In this document: positions 49,310-59,178 of the stretch, piece by piece
Numbering within the stretch: position 1 is the first letter of the stretch
How the letters are laid out: each line of letters starts with the position of its first letter
Notes under the pieces: generated by a model
Told to the model about the DNA's origin: nothing
Seen by the model: only the letters and a program-made list of their open reading frames with translations
Database searches by the model: none
Position numbers and translations under genes: made by a program
Assembly: GCA_029339505.1 (NCBI GenBank)
Contig: JAQISU010000210.1
Span: forward strand, 10,491,501 to 10,555,500
Direction: 5' to 3'
Source of the DNA: Unio delphinus
Lineage: Eukaryota > Mollusca > Bivalvia > Unionida > Unionidae
DNA: 64,000 nucleotides

Positions 49310-50254
49310 ATGATTGATATTTGGGGGAGATCTTTGAAACCCAAACCCGATGGCACTGCACCACCTGATTCTGTCAAGGATATAACAAAAAAAATTAAAG
49401 ATGAAATCGCTGAGACGTTGAACTTAACAAATGTTGATCCTAATGAAATAGTTGTATTTCAGGACAAACAGGGTAAATTGAAATCCAGTGATGTGTCGTT
49501 GGATGATATTTTAGTTAAACAACGAAACGCAATCGAAAACACCGTTGCGTTATTTTCCGATCAGGGTAAATTGAAAACCAGTAATATTTCTCTGGATGAT
49601 ATTTTAGTTAAACAACAAAACGCAATCGAGGATACTATCGCGTTATTTTCCGATCAGGGTAAACTCAAACCGGGTGTACTCGTTTCGACGATTACAGATC
49701 GATTAAAAACTCTCAACGATGAGTTAAACAATTCTCTGGCTGTACTAAAAATACTTGAATCTAAAATTGAAGATAACGTAAAACAGTTTATATCATTTCG
49801 TAGAAATATCATTGATAAATTTATTGGAACCCAGTTGGATAAAATTGAAATAAAACTCCCTGATATTAAAAAATCCATCGATGAGACGAAAACTTTCATC
49901 GAAGCCGTCAAAGGTGATTTTTCGAGGATGATAACAATCATTGAAAAAACAAAAATTCCTCATGAGAAAACCAATAACGTAGTATATACAATCCAACACG
50001 GATCATTTGAGTGGACACTTGCAAACAACAAATTAGATATCACAGCTACTATCAAGGGTATTTATCGATTAACGCTGGTAGCACCAATTCAATTTAATAT
50101 ATCATCGTCGAGTTCATCCGGGGTCAACAATACGATTTCAACGATCATCGACAAGGATAAAACTGAACGGTTAACGATAAAAGCCGATGATAAAAGTTTG
50201 GCTAAGGCATCAGTAACATGGTATCTGGAATTCGTAGCGGATTTAAGTAAATAA
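49310..50254 (+). CDS. Fibre-like protein with shaft repeats
   Basis: 314 aa. The N-terminal WGRSLKPKPDG may anchor to the capsid. Residues about 52-120 contain 2.5 repeats of a 31-aa unit (QGKLKTSNISLDDILVKQ). Then come helical coiled-coil stretches (150-225) and a beta-rich C-terminal head (VVYTIQHGSFEW...GIYRLTLVAPIQFNISSSSSSG) with C1q/TNF-like text. Shaft repeats plus head suggest a trimeric receptor-binding fibre (inference). Near-identical homologue at 57662. Confidence 0.7.
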   Translation: MIDIWGRSLKPKPDGTAPPDSVKDITKKIKDEIAETLNLTNVDPNEIVVFQDKQGKLKSSDVSLDDILVKQRNAIENTVALFSDQGKLKTSNISLDDILVKQQNAIEDTIALFSDQGKLKPGVLVSTITDRLKTLNDELNNSLAVLKILESKIEDNVKQFISFRRNIIDKFIGTQLDKIEIKLPDIKKSIDETKTFIEAVKGDFSRMITIIEKTKIPHEKTNNVVYTIQHGSFEWTLANNKLDITATIKGIYRLTLVAPIQFNISSSSSSGVNNTISTIIDKDKTERLTIKADDKSLAKASVTWYLEFVADLSK

Positions 50255-50308
50255 CTAAATTGAAAGGATTTAACAATTGAAAACGCTAGTGTTTTTAAAA
50301 TAACAACA

Positions 50309-50857
50309 ATGACTTTGTCATCGACGCAATGTCGCTATGATCAGGTCAGAGAATTTCAGAATAGACTCAAAACCCTCACTGAAGAGTATCAAATAAAAAT
50401 AAAAAAATACCGACGAAGAATCACCGCAATTGATGTTATTATATACTCGGTGTCAAGCGTTCTCACTGGTGCCGGAATAATACTTGCATCTGTTACAATG
50501 ATTGCCCCGGTCGTAGTTCCAATTTGCATTTCTGCGGTGGCTACAATCGGGGGTATATTAACCGGGATAGCAAAAAAGATATCATCATGCAGCCAGAGTA
50601 AACTGCAGAATTACTTACTTCAATTTCATATTGCATCAACCGCATATTCGCAATTATCATTGATGATATCGTCGTCACTCGATAATACGATTATATCAGA
50701 TAGTGAATTCTCAGCGATGGTCAGTATTTTTGATTCCGCGATATCGAAATTAGAGCGACAACATGAGTATAATAACAATGACAACACCGATGGAATCAGA
50801 AAACACGAACCCAAAAAACAAAATGATCTCAATAATATCAACATTACCAGATTGTGA
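50309..50857 (+). CDS. Membrane protein with paired TM helices, conserved in Polintons
   Basis: 182 aa. Coiled N-terminus (EFQNRLKTLTEEYQIKIKKYRRRI), then a long hydrophobic hairpin (about 43-90: VIIYSVSSVLTGAGIILASV and VVVPICISAVATIGGILTG), then a polar helical tail. Proteins of this layout recur in invertebrate Polintons. A role in the virion membrane or entry is a guess. Its tail lies in a locally triplicated segment shared with the next gene. Confidence 0.7.
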   Translation: MTLSSTQCRYDQVREFQNRLKTLTEEYQIKIKKYRRRITAIDVIIYSVSSVLTGAGIILASVTMIAPVVVPICISAVATIGGILTGIAKKISSCSQSKLQNYLLQFHIASTAYSQLSLMISSSLDNTIISDSEFSAMVSIFDSAISKLERQHEYNNNDNTDGIRKHEPKKQNDLNNINITRL

Positions 50858-51025
50858 GTTTTCAGTGATGGTCAGTATTTATGATTCCTCGATACCAAAA
50901 TTAGAAATAAATCATGAGTATAATGACGACACAGATGGAATTACTTCAACGAGTAGTGGAGAACACGAACCCAGTACAAACGAGTATGATATCAATAACA
51001 TCTACGAAACCCGAGTTTAGTGTGA
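50700..51025 (+). repeat. Local triplication spanning a gene junction
   Basis: Three diverged copies of an 80-150 bp module. Recurring phrases are TTCTCAGCGATGGTCAGTAT, ATGAGTATAATAAC and GAACACGAACCCA followed by ATATCAATAACAT. The module forms the end of the membrane protein gene, a short spacer frame, and the start of the minor capsid gene. Element 3 has the same organisation at about 56880-57200. Confidence 0.75.
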
Positions 51026-52299
51026 ATTTCCCCTCTCCGGTTCCTGTGAGCGAAATCGCGCTAGCAAAACTACGAATGTATCACAGTTGGCCTAATATCA
51101 GATCAAAATCATTTGGTGGTCAACAACCGAATAATTCTTTAGTGTTTGCAAATAAGAATAAACCCGACGGAACTCCAGACTGGAACGTCGTTTCGATACC
51201 AACAGGGTCATACCAAATAGAACAAATCAATAATGAATTCGCGCGTAGAATAAAATCGATTACTGGAGTAGAGTCAAAAATCGCTATAACAGTTCATGAA
51301 CCGACGCTATCATCCGCAATTGAGATAAGCACAGAAGGATACGTCGTAGACATCTATAACAGCTCGATAAGAACCGTACTAGGATGGCCTGAATTACCGC
51401 CCCAGAGTAAAACCGTTGATATACCCGAACCTAAAAAATCTGATTATATCACCGACGTGATAAAACCGGATAATCCAATAAAGTGTTATAAAGATTACCA
51501 ATCCAGTGAAGATTTTTTTTATTTCTTCTACTCCCCAATGGAGGAAAATGAGGAGGGGAGGGGTCAAGAGAGATATTATGTTGCTGACGATCTTAAAATC
51601 GATGAAAATTTTACAACGATGAATAATGATTTTTCTCTGTTGTTAACATCTCTTAAATCCGGCTCTCTCACCCGAGATGAATTTATCAGCGTCGTAGAAT
51701 TATGCAACAAAATTATCGACGATATGGAAACATTTAATTCACAAATTATTCGAGTTATACTAGATGATAATTACCCCAAGTCGAGAAAGGAATTTGCATT
51801 AATCTATAAAATCCCCGTTAAGGATATTCCAACATTTAAACTACCAGGATATAACGTACCAGAACTAAAAAAACTTCTCAATGATGCTATTGATATCGGT
51901 TTTAAAATAATTCATGATACATGGAAAAAAACAGCATCACCGAAAATAAAAATCCTCAAACACAATAATGACCCAGACGGTGGCGGCAGGCATATCGCTC
52001 CGTTCAACGTGAATATTTCAACGGTGATTGCACTTAATTTAGTGTGTGATGTTATCGAAGGAAGCTATCAAATTAATCTCGAACGATCAAATCAAGCTCA
52101 GCAAGGATATATTCTTTATTCATTTGCACCAACAGCTCCTCCAGGGTTTTTAATAATTGAAAACCCAATTAATCCTGTCTACATGCGATGCCATAATAAT
52201 TCGTTAACCAGAATTAATTTCAAACTCACCGACCAGTCAAATAATCTGATTGATTTACAAGAAGAGGTGTTAGCGATTAGTCTGTTTGTGAAATCATAA
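50914..52299 (+). CDS. mCP: Minor capsid (penton-like) protein
   Basis: 461 aa. Outer thirds match Polinton minor capsid proteins: SVNFPSPVPVSEIALAKLRMYHSWPNI, VSIPTGSYQIEQINNEFARR and HEPTLSSAIEI. Near the end come IEGSYQINLERSNQAQQGYILYSFAP, PPGFLIIENPINPVYM and DQSNNLIDLQEEVLAISLFVKS. A middle insertion of about 170 aa (about 180-350) separates them. Its first 50 residues differ sharply from the Element 3 copy, although the rest is almost identical. The stop lies 11 nt before the right terminal repeat. Confidence 0.85.
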   Translation: MSIMTTQMELLQRVVENTNPVQTSMISITSTKPEFSVNFPSPVPVSEIALAKLRMYHSWPNIRSKSFGGQQPNNSLVFANKNKPDGTPDWNVVSIPTGSYQIEQINNEFARRIKSITGVESKIAITVHEPTLSSAIEISTEGYVVDIYNSSIRTVLGWPELPPQSKTVDIPEPKKSDYITDVIKPDNPIKCYKDYQSSEDFFYFFYSPMEENEEGRGQERYYVADDLKIDENFTTMNNDFSLLLTSLKSGSLTRDEFISVVELCNKIIDDMETFNSQIIRVILDDNYPKSRKEFALIYKIPVKDIPTFKLPGYNVPELKKLLNDAIDIGFKIIHDTWKKTASPKIKILKHNNDPDGGGRHIAPFNVNISTVIALNLVCDVIEGSYQINLERSNQAQQGYILYSFAPTAPPGFLIIENPINPVYMRCHNNSLTRINFKLTDQSNNLIDLQEEVLAISLFVKS

Positions 52300-52309
52300 A
52301 GACTTGATC

Positions 52310-52592
52310 AAATCATTTATTATTTTTGTTAACCCAGAACTGAAATCACTAGTGATGAAATCACTAGCAGCAGAGAGGGTGGATGACCACATCGTTGCGA
52401 GCAAAATTGATTAAAAAATCGTAAAATCTTCGTTTTGCAAAAATGGAGACTTTTTTTTTGGTTAAATGAGATTTGTTGGAAGTCTTATTTTTTGTCTGAA
52501 AACGTAGTGTGTAGGCCATTTTTTGTTCGGAAACGTTATCTGGAAGCCTTATTTTTGCTTGAAATCGTGGTCTGTTCACCCTCTCTGCTGCT
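52310..52592 (-). repeat. Element 2 right terminal inverted repeat with foldback
   Basis: Reverse complement of 37639-37921. The outer 227 bp (52366-52592) is bounded by AGCAGCAGAGAGGGTG and its complement. Confidence 0.93.
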
Positions 52593-52597
52593 AAGTA
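52593..52597. repeat. Target-site duplication of Element 2 (right copy)
   Basis: AAGTA, identical to 37634-37638. Confidence 0.85.
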
Positions 52598-53057
52598 TGA
52601 CTGATGCATACCCTGGATGTGTTACAGTATATACATAGCAAAGTTCCAAATGAAGGTGCCATCACATTTGATCTTCATAAGACAACCTCTAGAAATTATG
52701 TTACAGTAGAGAGACCAAACTATCTTTGTTGTTTTCTATTTGACAGTTCTCTTCTAAATATTTTGTCAGTTTAATCAAATTATCCTGTTTCATATCCGCA
52801 AACTTCGAACACGCATCATTGTAATTATTATGACTATCTCATAGCAAATGAATGATATGAGTACAAAGTACTTGAAGTCGATAAAGATTGAGAAAAATGT
52901 AACTCTTGAAGAATTTAGTTTACTAATATTTCTTTCAACCATGAGCAAGCTGTCGGAAGTTCTTTTATTCCTTTTAAAACCAGACTGTGCCTGATTGTTT
53001 CTAAAACCACTTTGATCATAGTCAGTCCTTTCCAAATTGGCATCAGTTATGCGGTAT
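52598..53057. other. Host spacer, no gene recognised
   Basis: AT-rich, no repeat or frame that could be supported. Confidence 0.4.
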
Positions 53058-54872
53058 CTATTTGGATGAGAATTCACAGAGAGGCTGGCAAAGGAGGCAG
53101 AGGTAGCAGCAGGGCAGAAAGACATAAAAACATTGTATCAGAACACAAAGAAACTGAAGGGCGACTATAGTCAGCACCACGACCTTCCAGGGAGAGATGA
53201 AGTTGGAACGTATGTCACAGTGGAGGACGAGAAGATGGAAATTATGGAAACAACATTTTGAGTATATTCTGAATCGCCCAGACCCACCAGTACTCGCTGA
53301 CATTCCTGAAGCAGAGGAGGATCTTGACATCAAATGCGACGAGATCACTGTTGAGTAGGTCAAGCAGGCCATTCACAAGCTGAAGAATGGGGAGGCACCT
53401 GGCAATGATGGAGTGCGTCCAGAGATGCTGAAGGTAGAAGACACAGAGACACCGAAACTTCTTTGCCACATTCTCCAGAAGATATGGGATAGTGAGAAAG
53501 CAACAAATGACTGGAAAACCGAAATCATAAACTTCCCAAGAAAGGAGATCGGGAAAACTGCAACAGCTGGCGAGGAATCACATTGCTATCCATCTCCAGT
53601 AAGATCTTTAGCCACATCATTCTTCAACGCATCACAGCAGCTGTTGACGACATCCTTCGCCAGGAACAGGCAGGCTTTAGGAAAGGCAAATCTTGCATTG
53701 ACCACATCCTCACACTGCGGCAGATACTTGAGCAGTCTAATGAGTGGAATGGATCCCTTTATGTGGTCTTTGTGGACTCTGAGAAGGCCTTCGACAGCCT
53801 GCACCGAACCTCTATGTGGAGGATCCTACGACATTATGGGATCCGCAAGAAACTTGTCAATGTCATCAGGTCCCTGTACGAGAACTGTGAGTGCAGAGTA
53901 ATCCACAACAACCAACTCACTGAACCATTCAAGGTGGAAACCGGAGAGAAGCAAGGAGGCATTCTCTCTCCGATCCTCTTCTCACTGGCCATTGACTGGA
54001 TCATGCGCCGCACCACAGAGGGCAAGAGACATGGAATACAGTGGACCCTGACCTCAATGCTGGATGACCTGGACTATGCCGACGACATCGGGTTGCTGGC
54101 AAGCAGACACCAGGATATTCAACAGAAGACACAATAGTTGGTACAGACAGCAAATACCATAGGACTTCGGGTCAACATAGGGAAGACAAAGGTATTGAGG
54201 AAGAATACTAGAATGGGCAACCCAATCACCATCAACGACCAGCCCCTGCAAGAACTAGATGATTTCACTTACCTGGGCATTAAGGTCGCCACCGATGGAG
54301 ATTGCACAAGGGAAGTCGTCACAAGAATCAGCAAGGCCAACCAGACCTTCGCAATGCTTAAACGCATATGGAGGAAAAGAAACCTCAGCGTCCACGCGAA
54401 GATCCGTATCTTAAAGAGCGACGTGTTGAGCGTCACTTTGTACGGTTCAGAGTGTTGCAAGTCCACGGCGAACATAGAACACAAGATCGAAGTGTTTCAA
54501 ACCAAATTCCTGAGACGCATCATGAGGATCTTCTGGCCAAACATGATCTCAAACGAGGAACTTCGGCACAGCGCGGGTGCAAGCACCATCTCTGAGATCA
54601 TTTCAACTCGGCGATGGAGATGGCTCGGCCATGTCTGCAGAATGCCCCCTGACTCACTACCAATGCTAACATTGAGATGGACCCCACAGGGAAAAGAAAC
54701 TGTGACAGACCCAATGAGACCTTGCGACGAACAGTGGAGAGAGACCTTAAGACCATAGGCCTCGCCCTTCAGACCGCCCCAGCAATAGCTGCGAACAGAC
54801 GGAAATGGTTCTCCCTTGCTGTTGCCTCAAACACCAGACGGCGCAGAGAGGATTGATTGATTGATTGATTAT
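53058..54872 (+). mobile_element. RTE-like non-LTR retrotransposon, 5'-truncated, dead
   Basis: Plus-strand reverse transcriptase in several frames with stops. Landmarks in order are WRGITLLSISSKIFSHIIL, RQEQAGFRKGKSCIDHI, VVFVDSEKAFDSLHR, EKQGGILSPILFSLAIDW and the catalytic LDYADDIGLLA. Then come TKVLRKN, LDDFTYLGIKVATDG, VLSVTLYGSEC and RRWRWLGHVCRM. Text and order match the RTE/craniofacial-development-protein-2-like group. The 3' end is a short GATTGATTGATTGATT tail, as in RTE elements. The endonuclease domain is missing. Confidence 0.88.
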
Positions 54873-55334
54873 TTGGATGATGCGAGCCAGACTTTTGAGG
54901 GATATTAGACAAACTGGAGTTATAGGGAATTAGAACTGAACTCTTCTGAATCAAAGGAATATGCGAAGCTATTGGCCTTTCTCAGAGTCAAAGAATGTTT
55001 GTTCAGATCCAAATATTTAATCTTCTGTCGAGATACAACTGACGTCACTACCGTCTGAATTGCAATTATGTGTGTTAAGTACTGGCATACTGGAATGGGA
55101 TTACGACTGTGAAGTTCACGGCTATCGATTAAGCCATGGTGATAAAAGAATGGGAAGGAAAGAAAATCGAAAGCATATTCAGTTGAACGGCAGTTATTAT
55201 AAAGGTATTAAATTCAATATGAACTCCAGTGGTGTTCAAAATATATTTCTATATTGAATGTGTTAATGTGCCAATGTCCTTAAAGGTGGTGATGTGTTTT
55301 AAGTCTTTTGATGTATTAAACAAATATAATCCTA
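54873..55334. other. Host spacer, no gene recognised
   Basis: No supported feature. A short frame at 55060-55257 has no neighbours or family. Confidence 0.4.
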
Positions 55335-55562
55335 AGCAGCAGAGAGGGTGAATCCTACAACGTTTTCAGACAATTTTTGATTGAAATCCTAAAACGAGCC
55401 TTCCTACGATCTTATTTTAACCAAAAAAAGGCGAACCCTACAACGTTTTCAGACAAAAAATTGATTGAAATCTCCCTACGAAATCATTTTAACTAAAAAA
55501 ATGAAAACGATTTTTTAATTAATTTTGGTCGCAACTTGTTGTCATCCACCCTCTCTGCTGCT
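55335..55562 (+). repeat. Element 3 terminal foldback (left end)
   Basis: 228 bp bounded by AGCAGCAGAGAGGGTGA and TCCACCCTCTCTGCTGCT. The interior has two copies of a module with TACAACGTTTTCAGACAA and TTGATTGAAATC about 90 bp apart. Beyond it, TTTTCAGTTCTGGGTTAA is shared with the inner terminal repeat of Element 2. Confidence 0.9.
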
Positions 55563-55640
55563 AAAGTTTTCAGTTCTGGGTTAATAATTCTTTTACGATT
55601 TTAACCGAATATTTGATCAAGTCTTTAGGACGAAAATCAT

Positions 55641-57008
55641 TTATGATTTCACAAACAGACTAATCGCTAACACCTCTTCTTGTAAATCAATCAGATTATT
55701 TGACTGGTCGGTGAGTTTGAAATTAATTCTGGTTAATGAATTATTATGGCATCGCATGTAGACAGGATTAATTGGGTTTTCAATAATTAGGAATCCTGGA
55801 GGAGCTGTTGGTGCAAACGAATAAAGAATATATCCTTGCTGAGCTTGATTTGATCGTTCGAGATTAATCTGATAGCTTCCTTCGATAACATCACACACTA
55901 AATTGAGCGCAATCACCGAGGATATATTCACGTTGAACGGAGCGATATGCCTGCCGCCACCGTCTGGGTCATTATTGTGTTTGAGGATTTTTATTTCCGG
56001 TGATGTTGTTTTTTTCCATGTATCATGAATTATTTTGAAACCAACATCGATGGCATCACTGAGAAGTTTTTTTAGTTCTGGTACTTTATATCCTGGTAGT
56101 TTGAATGTCGGAATATCCTTCACGGGGATTTTATATTCTGATGCAAATTCTGTTCTCGATAAGGGATTATCGTCATCTAATATATCCTGAATAATTTGTG
56201 AATGAAATATTTCCATATCGTCGATAATTTTATTGCATATTTCTACGACGCTGATAAATTCATCTCGGGTGAGGGAGCCGGATTTAATGGATATTAACAA
56301 CAGTAAAAAATCATATTCCATCGCTGTGAAATTTTCAGTAGTTATACTATGTATAAGTACGATGTATCCTCTACCAGTGGGAGTTTTTATCGTTTCAAGA
56401 AAAAAATTCATTTTGGTGTAATCGCTATAACTCTTTATTGGATTATCAGATTTTATCACGTCGGTGATATAATCAGATTTTTTAGGTTCTGGTACATCAA
56501 CGGTTTTTCCCCCTGGTGGTAATTCAGGCCATCCTAGTACGGTTCTTATTGAGCTTTGATAGATATCTACTACGTATCCTTCTGTGCTTATCTCAATTGC
56601 GGATGATAGCGTCGGCTCATGAACTGTTATAGCGATTTTCGATTCTGTTCCAGTAATCGATTTTATTCTACGCGCGAATTCATTATTGATTTGTTCTATT
56701 TGGTATGACCCTGTTGGTATCGAAACTACATTCCAGTCTGGGGTACCGTCGTCTTTATTCTTATACGAGAACACCAGTGAATTATTCGGTTGTTGACCAC
56801 CAAATGATTTTGATCTGATATTAGGCCAACTGTGATACATTCGTAGTTTTGCTAGCGCTATCTCCTTCACTGGGACCGGAGAGGGGAAATTCACACTGAA
56901 TTCTGGATTCGTTGATGTTATTGATATCATGCTTGTTTGTACTGGGTTCGTGTTCTCCACTATTTGTTGAAGTAATTCCTGCGGTGTTGTCATTGTTATT
57001 ATACTCAT
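55641..57008 (-). CDS. mCP: Minor capsid (penton-like) protein, Element 3
   Basis: 455 aa, homologue of 50914-52299. Outer regions are almost identical; residues about 195-240 differ strongly (KSYSDYTKMNFFLETIKTPT versus the Element 2 text). Intact. Confidence 0.85.
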   Translation of the reverse strand: MSIITMTTPQELLQQIVENTNPVQTSMISITSTNPEFSVNFPSPVPVKEIALAKLRMYHSWPNIRSKSFGGQQPNNSLVFSYKNKDDGTPDWNVVSIPTGSYQIEQINNEFARRIKSITGTESKIAITVHEPTLSSAIEISTEGYVVDIYQSSIRTVLGWPELPPGGKTVDVPEPKKSDYITDVIKSDNPIKSYSDYTKMNFFLETIKTPTGRGYIVLIHSITTENFTAMEYDFLLLLISIKSGSLTRDEFISVVEICNKIIDDMEIFHSQIIQDILDDDNPLSRTEFASEYKIPVKDIPTFKLPGYKVPELKKLLSDAIDVGFKIIHDTWKKTTSPEIKILKHNNDPDGGGRHIAPFNVNISSVIALNLVCDVIEGSYQINLERSNQAQQGYILYSFAPTAPPGFLIIENPINPVYMRCHNNSLTRINFKLTDQSNNLIDLQEEVLAISLFVKS

Positions 57009-57064
57009 GTTGTATTTCTAATTTTGGTATCGAGGAATCATAAATACTGACCATCACTGAGAAC

Positions 57065-57610
57065 TCACAATCTGGTAATGTTGATATTATTGAGATCATT
57101 TTGTTTTTTGGGTTCGTGTTTTCTGATTCCATCGGTGTTGTCATTGTTATTATACTCATGTTGTCGCTCTAATTTCGATATCGCGGAATCAAAAATACTG
57201 ACCATCGCTGAGAATTCACTCTCTGATATAATCGTATTATCAAGTGACGACGATATCATCAATGATAATTGCGAATATGCGGTTGATGCAATATGAAATT
57301 GAAGTAAGTAATTCTGCAGTTTACTCTGGCTGCATGATGATATCTTTTTTGCTATCCCGGTTGATATTCCCCCGATTGTAGCCACCGCAGAAATGCAAAT
57401 TGGAACTACGACCGGGGCAATCATTGTAACAGATGCTAGTATTATTCCGGCACCAGTGAGAACGCTTGACACCGAGTATATAATAACATCAATTGCGGTG
57501 ATTCTTCGTCGGTATTTTTTTATTTTTATTTGATACTCCTCAGTGAGGGTTTTGAGTCTATTCTGAAATTCTCTGACCTGATCATAGCGACATTGAGTTG
57601 ATGAAATCAT
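57065..57610 (-). CDS. Membrane protein with paired TM helices, Element 3
   Basis: 181 aa, nearly identical to 50309-50857 (same GAGIILASV hairpin and tail). The overlapping frame 56821-57159 belongs to the repeated junction module and is not called as a separate gene. Confidence 0.72.
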   Translation of the reverse strand: MISSTQCRYDQVREFQNRLKTLTEEYQIKIKKYRRRITAIDVIIYSVSSVLTGAGIILASVTMIAPVVVPICISAVATIGGISTGIAKKISSCSQSKLQNYLLQFHIASTAYSQLSLMISSSLDNTIISESEFSAMVSIFDSAISKLERQHEYNNNDNTDGIRKHEPKKQNDLNNINITRL

Positions 57611-57661
57611 TGTTATTTTAAAAACACTAGCGTTTTCAATTGTGAAATCCTTTCAATTTAG

Positions 57662-58606
57662 TTATTTACTTAAATCCGCTACGAATTCTACATACCATGA
57701 TACCGAAGTTCTAGCCAAATCTTTATCAGTAGCTGTTATAGTGAACTTTTCAGTTTTATCCTTGTCGATGATCGTTGATATCACATTATTGACCCCGGAT
57801 GAACTCGACGATGATATATTAAATTGAATTGGTGCTACTAGTGTTAATCGATAAATACCCTTAACGGTTGCAGTGATATCTAATTTGTTGTTTGCAGGTG
57901 TCCACTCAAATGATCCGTGTTGGATTGTATATACTACGTTATTGGTTTTCTCATGAGGAATTTTTGTTTTTTCAATGATTGTTATCATCCTCGAAAAATC
58001 ACCTTTGACGGCTTCGATGAAAGTTTTCGTCTCATCGATGGATTTTTTAATATCAGGGAGTTTTATTTCAATTTTATCCAACTGGGTTCCAATAAATTTA
58101 TCAATGATATTTCTACGAAAAACTGAAAACTGTTTTCCGTTATCTTCAATTTTAGATTCAAGCGTTGCCAGTACAGCCACAAAATTTTTTAACTCATCGT
58201 TGAGAGTTTTTAATCGATCTGTAATCGTCGAAACGAGTACACCCGGTTTGAGTTTACCCTGATCGGAAAATAACGCGATAGTATCCTCGATTGCGTTTTG
58301 TTGTTTAACCAAAATATCATCCAGAGAAATATTACTGGTTTTCAATTTACCCTGATCCGAAAACAACGCAACGGTGTTCTCGATTGCGTTTCGTTGTTTA
58401 ACTAAAATATCATCCAGAGAAATATTACTGGTTTTCAATTTACCCTGTTTGTCTTGAAATACAACTATTTCATTAGGATCAACACTTGTTAAATTTAACG
58501 TCTCAGCTATTTCATCTTCAATTATTTTTTTTACATCCTTGATAGAATCAGGTGGTGCAGTGCCATCGGGTTTGGGTTTCAAAGATCTCCCCCAAATATC
58601 AATCAT
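57662..58606 (-). CDS. Fibre-like protein, Element 3
   Basis: 314 aa, same length as 49310-50254, with shaft repeats QGKLKTSNISLDDILVKQ and the GIYRLTLVAPIQF head. Changes relative to Element 2 cluster in the coiled-coil (KNFVAVLATLESKIEDNGKQ) and near the C-terminus (FTITATDKDLARTSVSWY). It starts 2 nt after the protease stop. Confidence 0.7.
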   Translation of the reverse strand: MIDIWGRSLKPKPDGTAPPDSIKDVKKIIEDEIAETLNLTSVDPNEIVVFQDKQGKLKTSNISLDDILVKQRNAIENTVALFSDQGKLKTSNISLDDILVKQQNAIEDTIALFSDQGKLKPGVLVSTITDRLKTLNDELKNFVAVLATLESKIEDNGKQFSVFRRNIIDKFIGTQLDKIEIKLPDIKKSIDETKTFIEAVKGDFSRMITIIEKTKIPHEKTNNVVYTIQHGSFEWTPANNKLDITATVKGIYRLTLVAPIQFNISSSSSSGVNNVISTIIDKDKTEKFTITATDKDLARTSVSWYVEFVADLSK

Positions 58607-58607
58607 G

Positions 58608-59045
58608 TTATTGTAAAACTCTTTCTCTCTCTAAAAAGCGATTGCTGGTGTAGTCATTTACGACAATATGAGGTGGTTTTCCGCTTGGGTTACTCAAGGA
58701 GTTAGAAATAGCGTCAAGGACATTTAATACTTCGCTGCCACATATTGGTGGGTCATTGATTTGTTGTGTTGGTAGCGTAGAATACCAAGTCTTCATTGGA
58801 AATTGTTTTATGTAACGCATAAACTCTTTTGGTGGGGGTAATCCATATGAATCAAAATAGACAATCCCACGTGGATCAATAGCGTATGCAACCCAGTGAG
58901 TTCCAGGTCCGGTGCTGTTATCGAGATTAATAATACCTGTTTCAGTTTTGTTTGGTTGATGTGGTAATTGATCGTTCATAAAAACACCTCTGAAATTTTT
59001 AATCACTAGTTTTTTAGCCGCATCCATTAAATCAAAATTGGACAT
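58608..59045 (-). CDS. PRO: Adenovirus-type cysteine protease, Element 3
   Basis: 145 aa from the ATG at 59045 (MSNFDLMDAAKK). His in GTHWVAYAI, Asp in YFDSYGLPPP, Cys in PPICGSEVLNVLD. The C-terminus is FLERERVLQ, without the hairpin insertion present in Element 2. The frame is open further upstream through the 48-bp repeats to 59156. Confidence 0.9.
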   Translation of the reverse strand: MSNFDLMDAAKKLVIKNFRGVFMNDQLPHQPNKTETGIINLDNSTGPGTHWVAYAIDPRGIVYFDSYGLPPPKEFMRYIKQFPMKTWYSTLPTQQINDPPICGSEVLNVLDAISNSLSNPSGKPPHIVVNDYTSNRFLERERVLQ

Positions 59046-59178
59046 GGGAATCTTCGATTCCTGAATTAATAAATCGTTCCTGGTAGTCTTAGACCCTTTC
59101 CGCTGTACCATGAATACGGGGTTCCTGGTAGTCTTAGACCCTTTCCGCTGTACCACGAATACGGGGTTCCTGGTAGTC

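Larger units (their letters stand above)
37639..52592. mobile_element. Element 2: Polinton-class element, 15.0 kb
   Basis: Bounded by 283-bp terminal inverted repeats beginning AGCAGCAGAGAGGGTG and by a 5-bp duplication. It contains ATPase, integrase, capsid, protease and polymerase genes, but its gene order, integrase (no chromodomain) and replication protein (polymerase-helicase-HNH) set it apart from Element 1. Left half: ATPase (-), zinc ribbon/PLA2 (+), integrase (+), polymerase (-). Right half: ten plus-strand genes. Frameshifts in the MCP and PLA2 genes suggest a mildly decayed copy. Confidence 0.95.

Noticed and set aside
50763..51020. Separate 85-aa gene between membrane protein and minor capsid
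   Set aside because: Composed entirely of the triplicated junction module; no independent conservation beyond that repeat.
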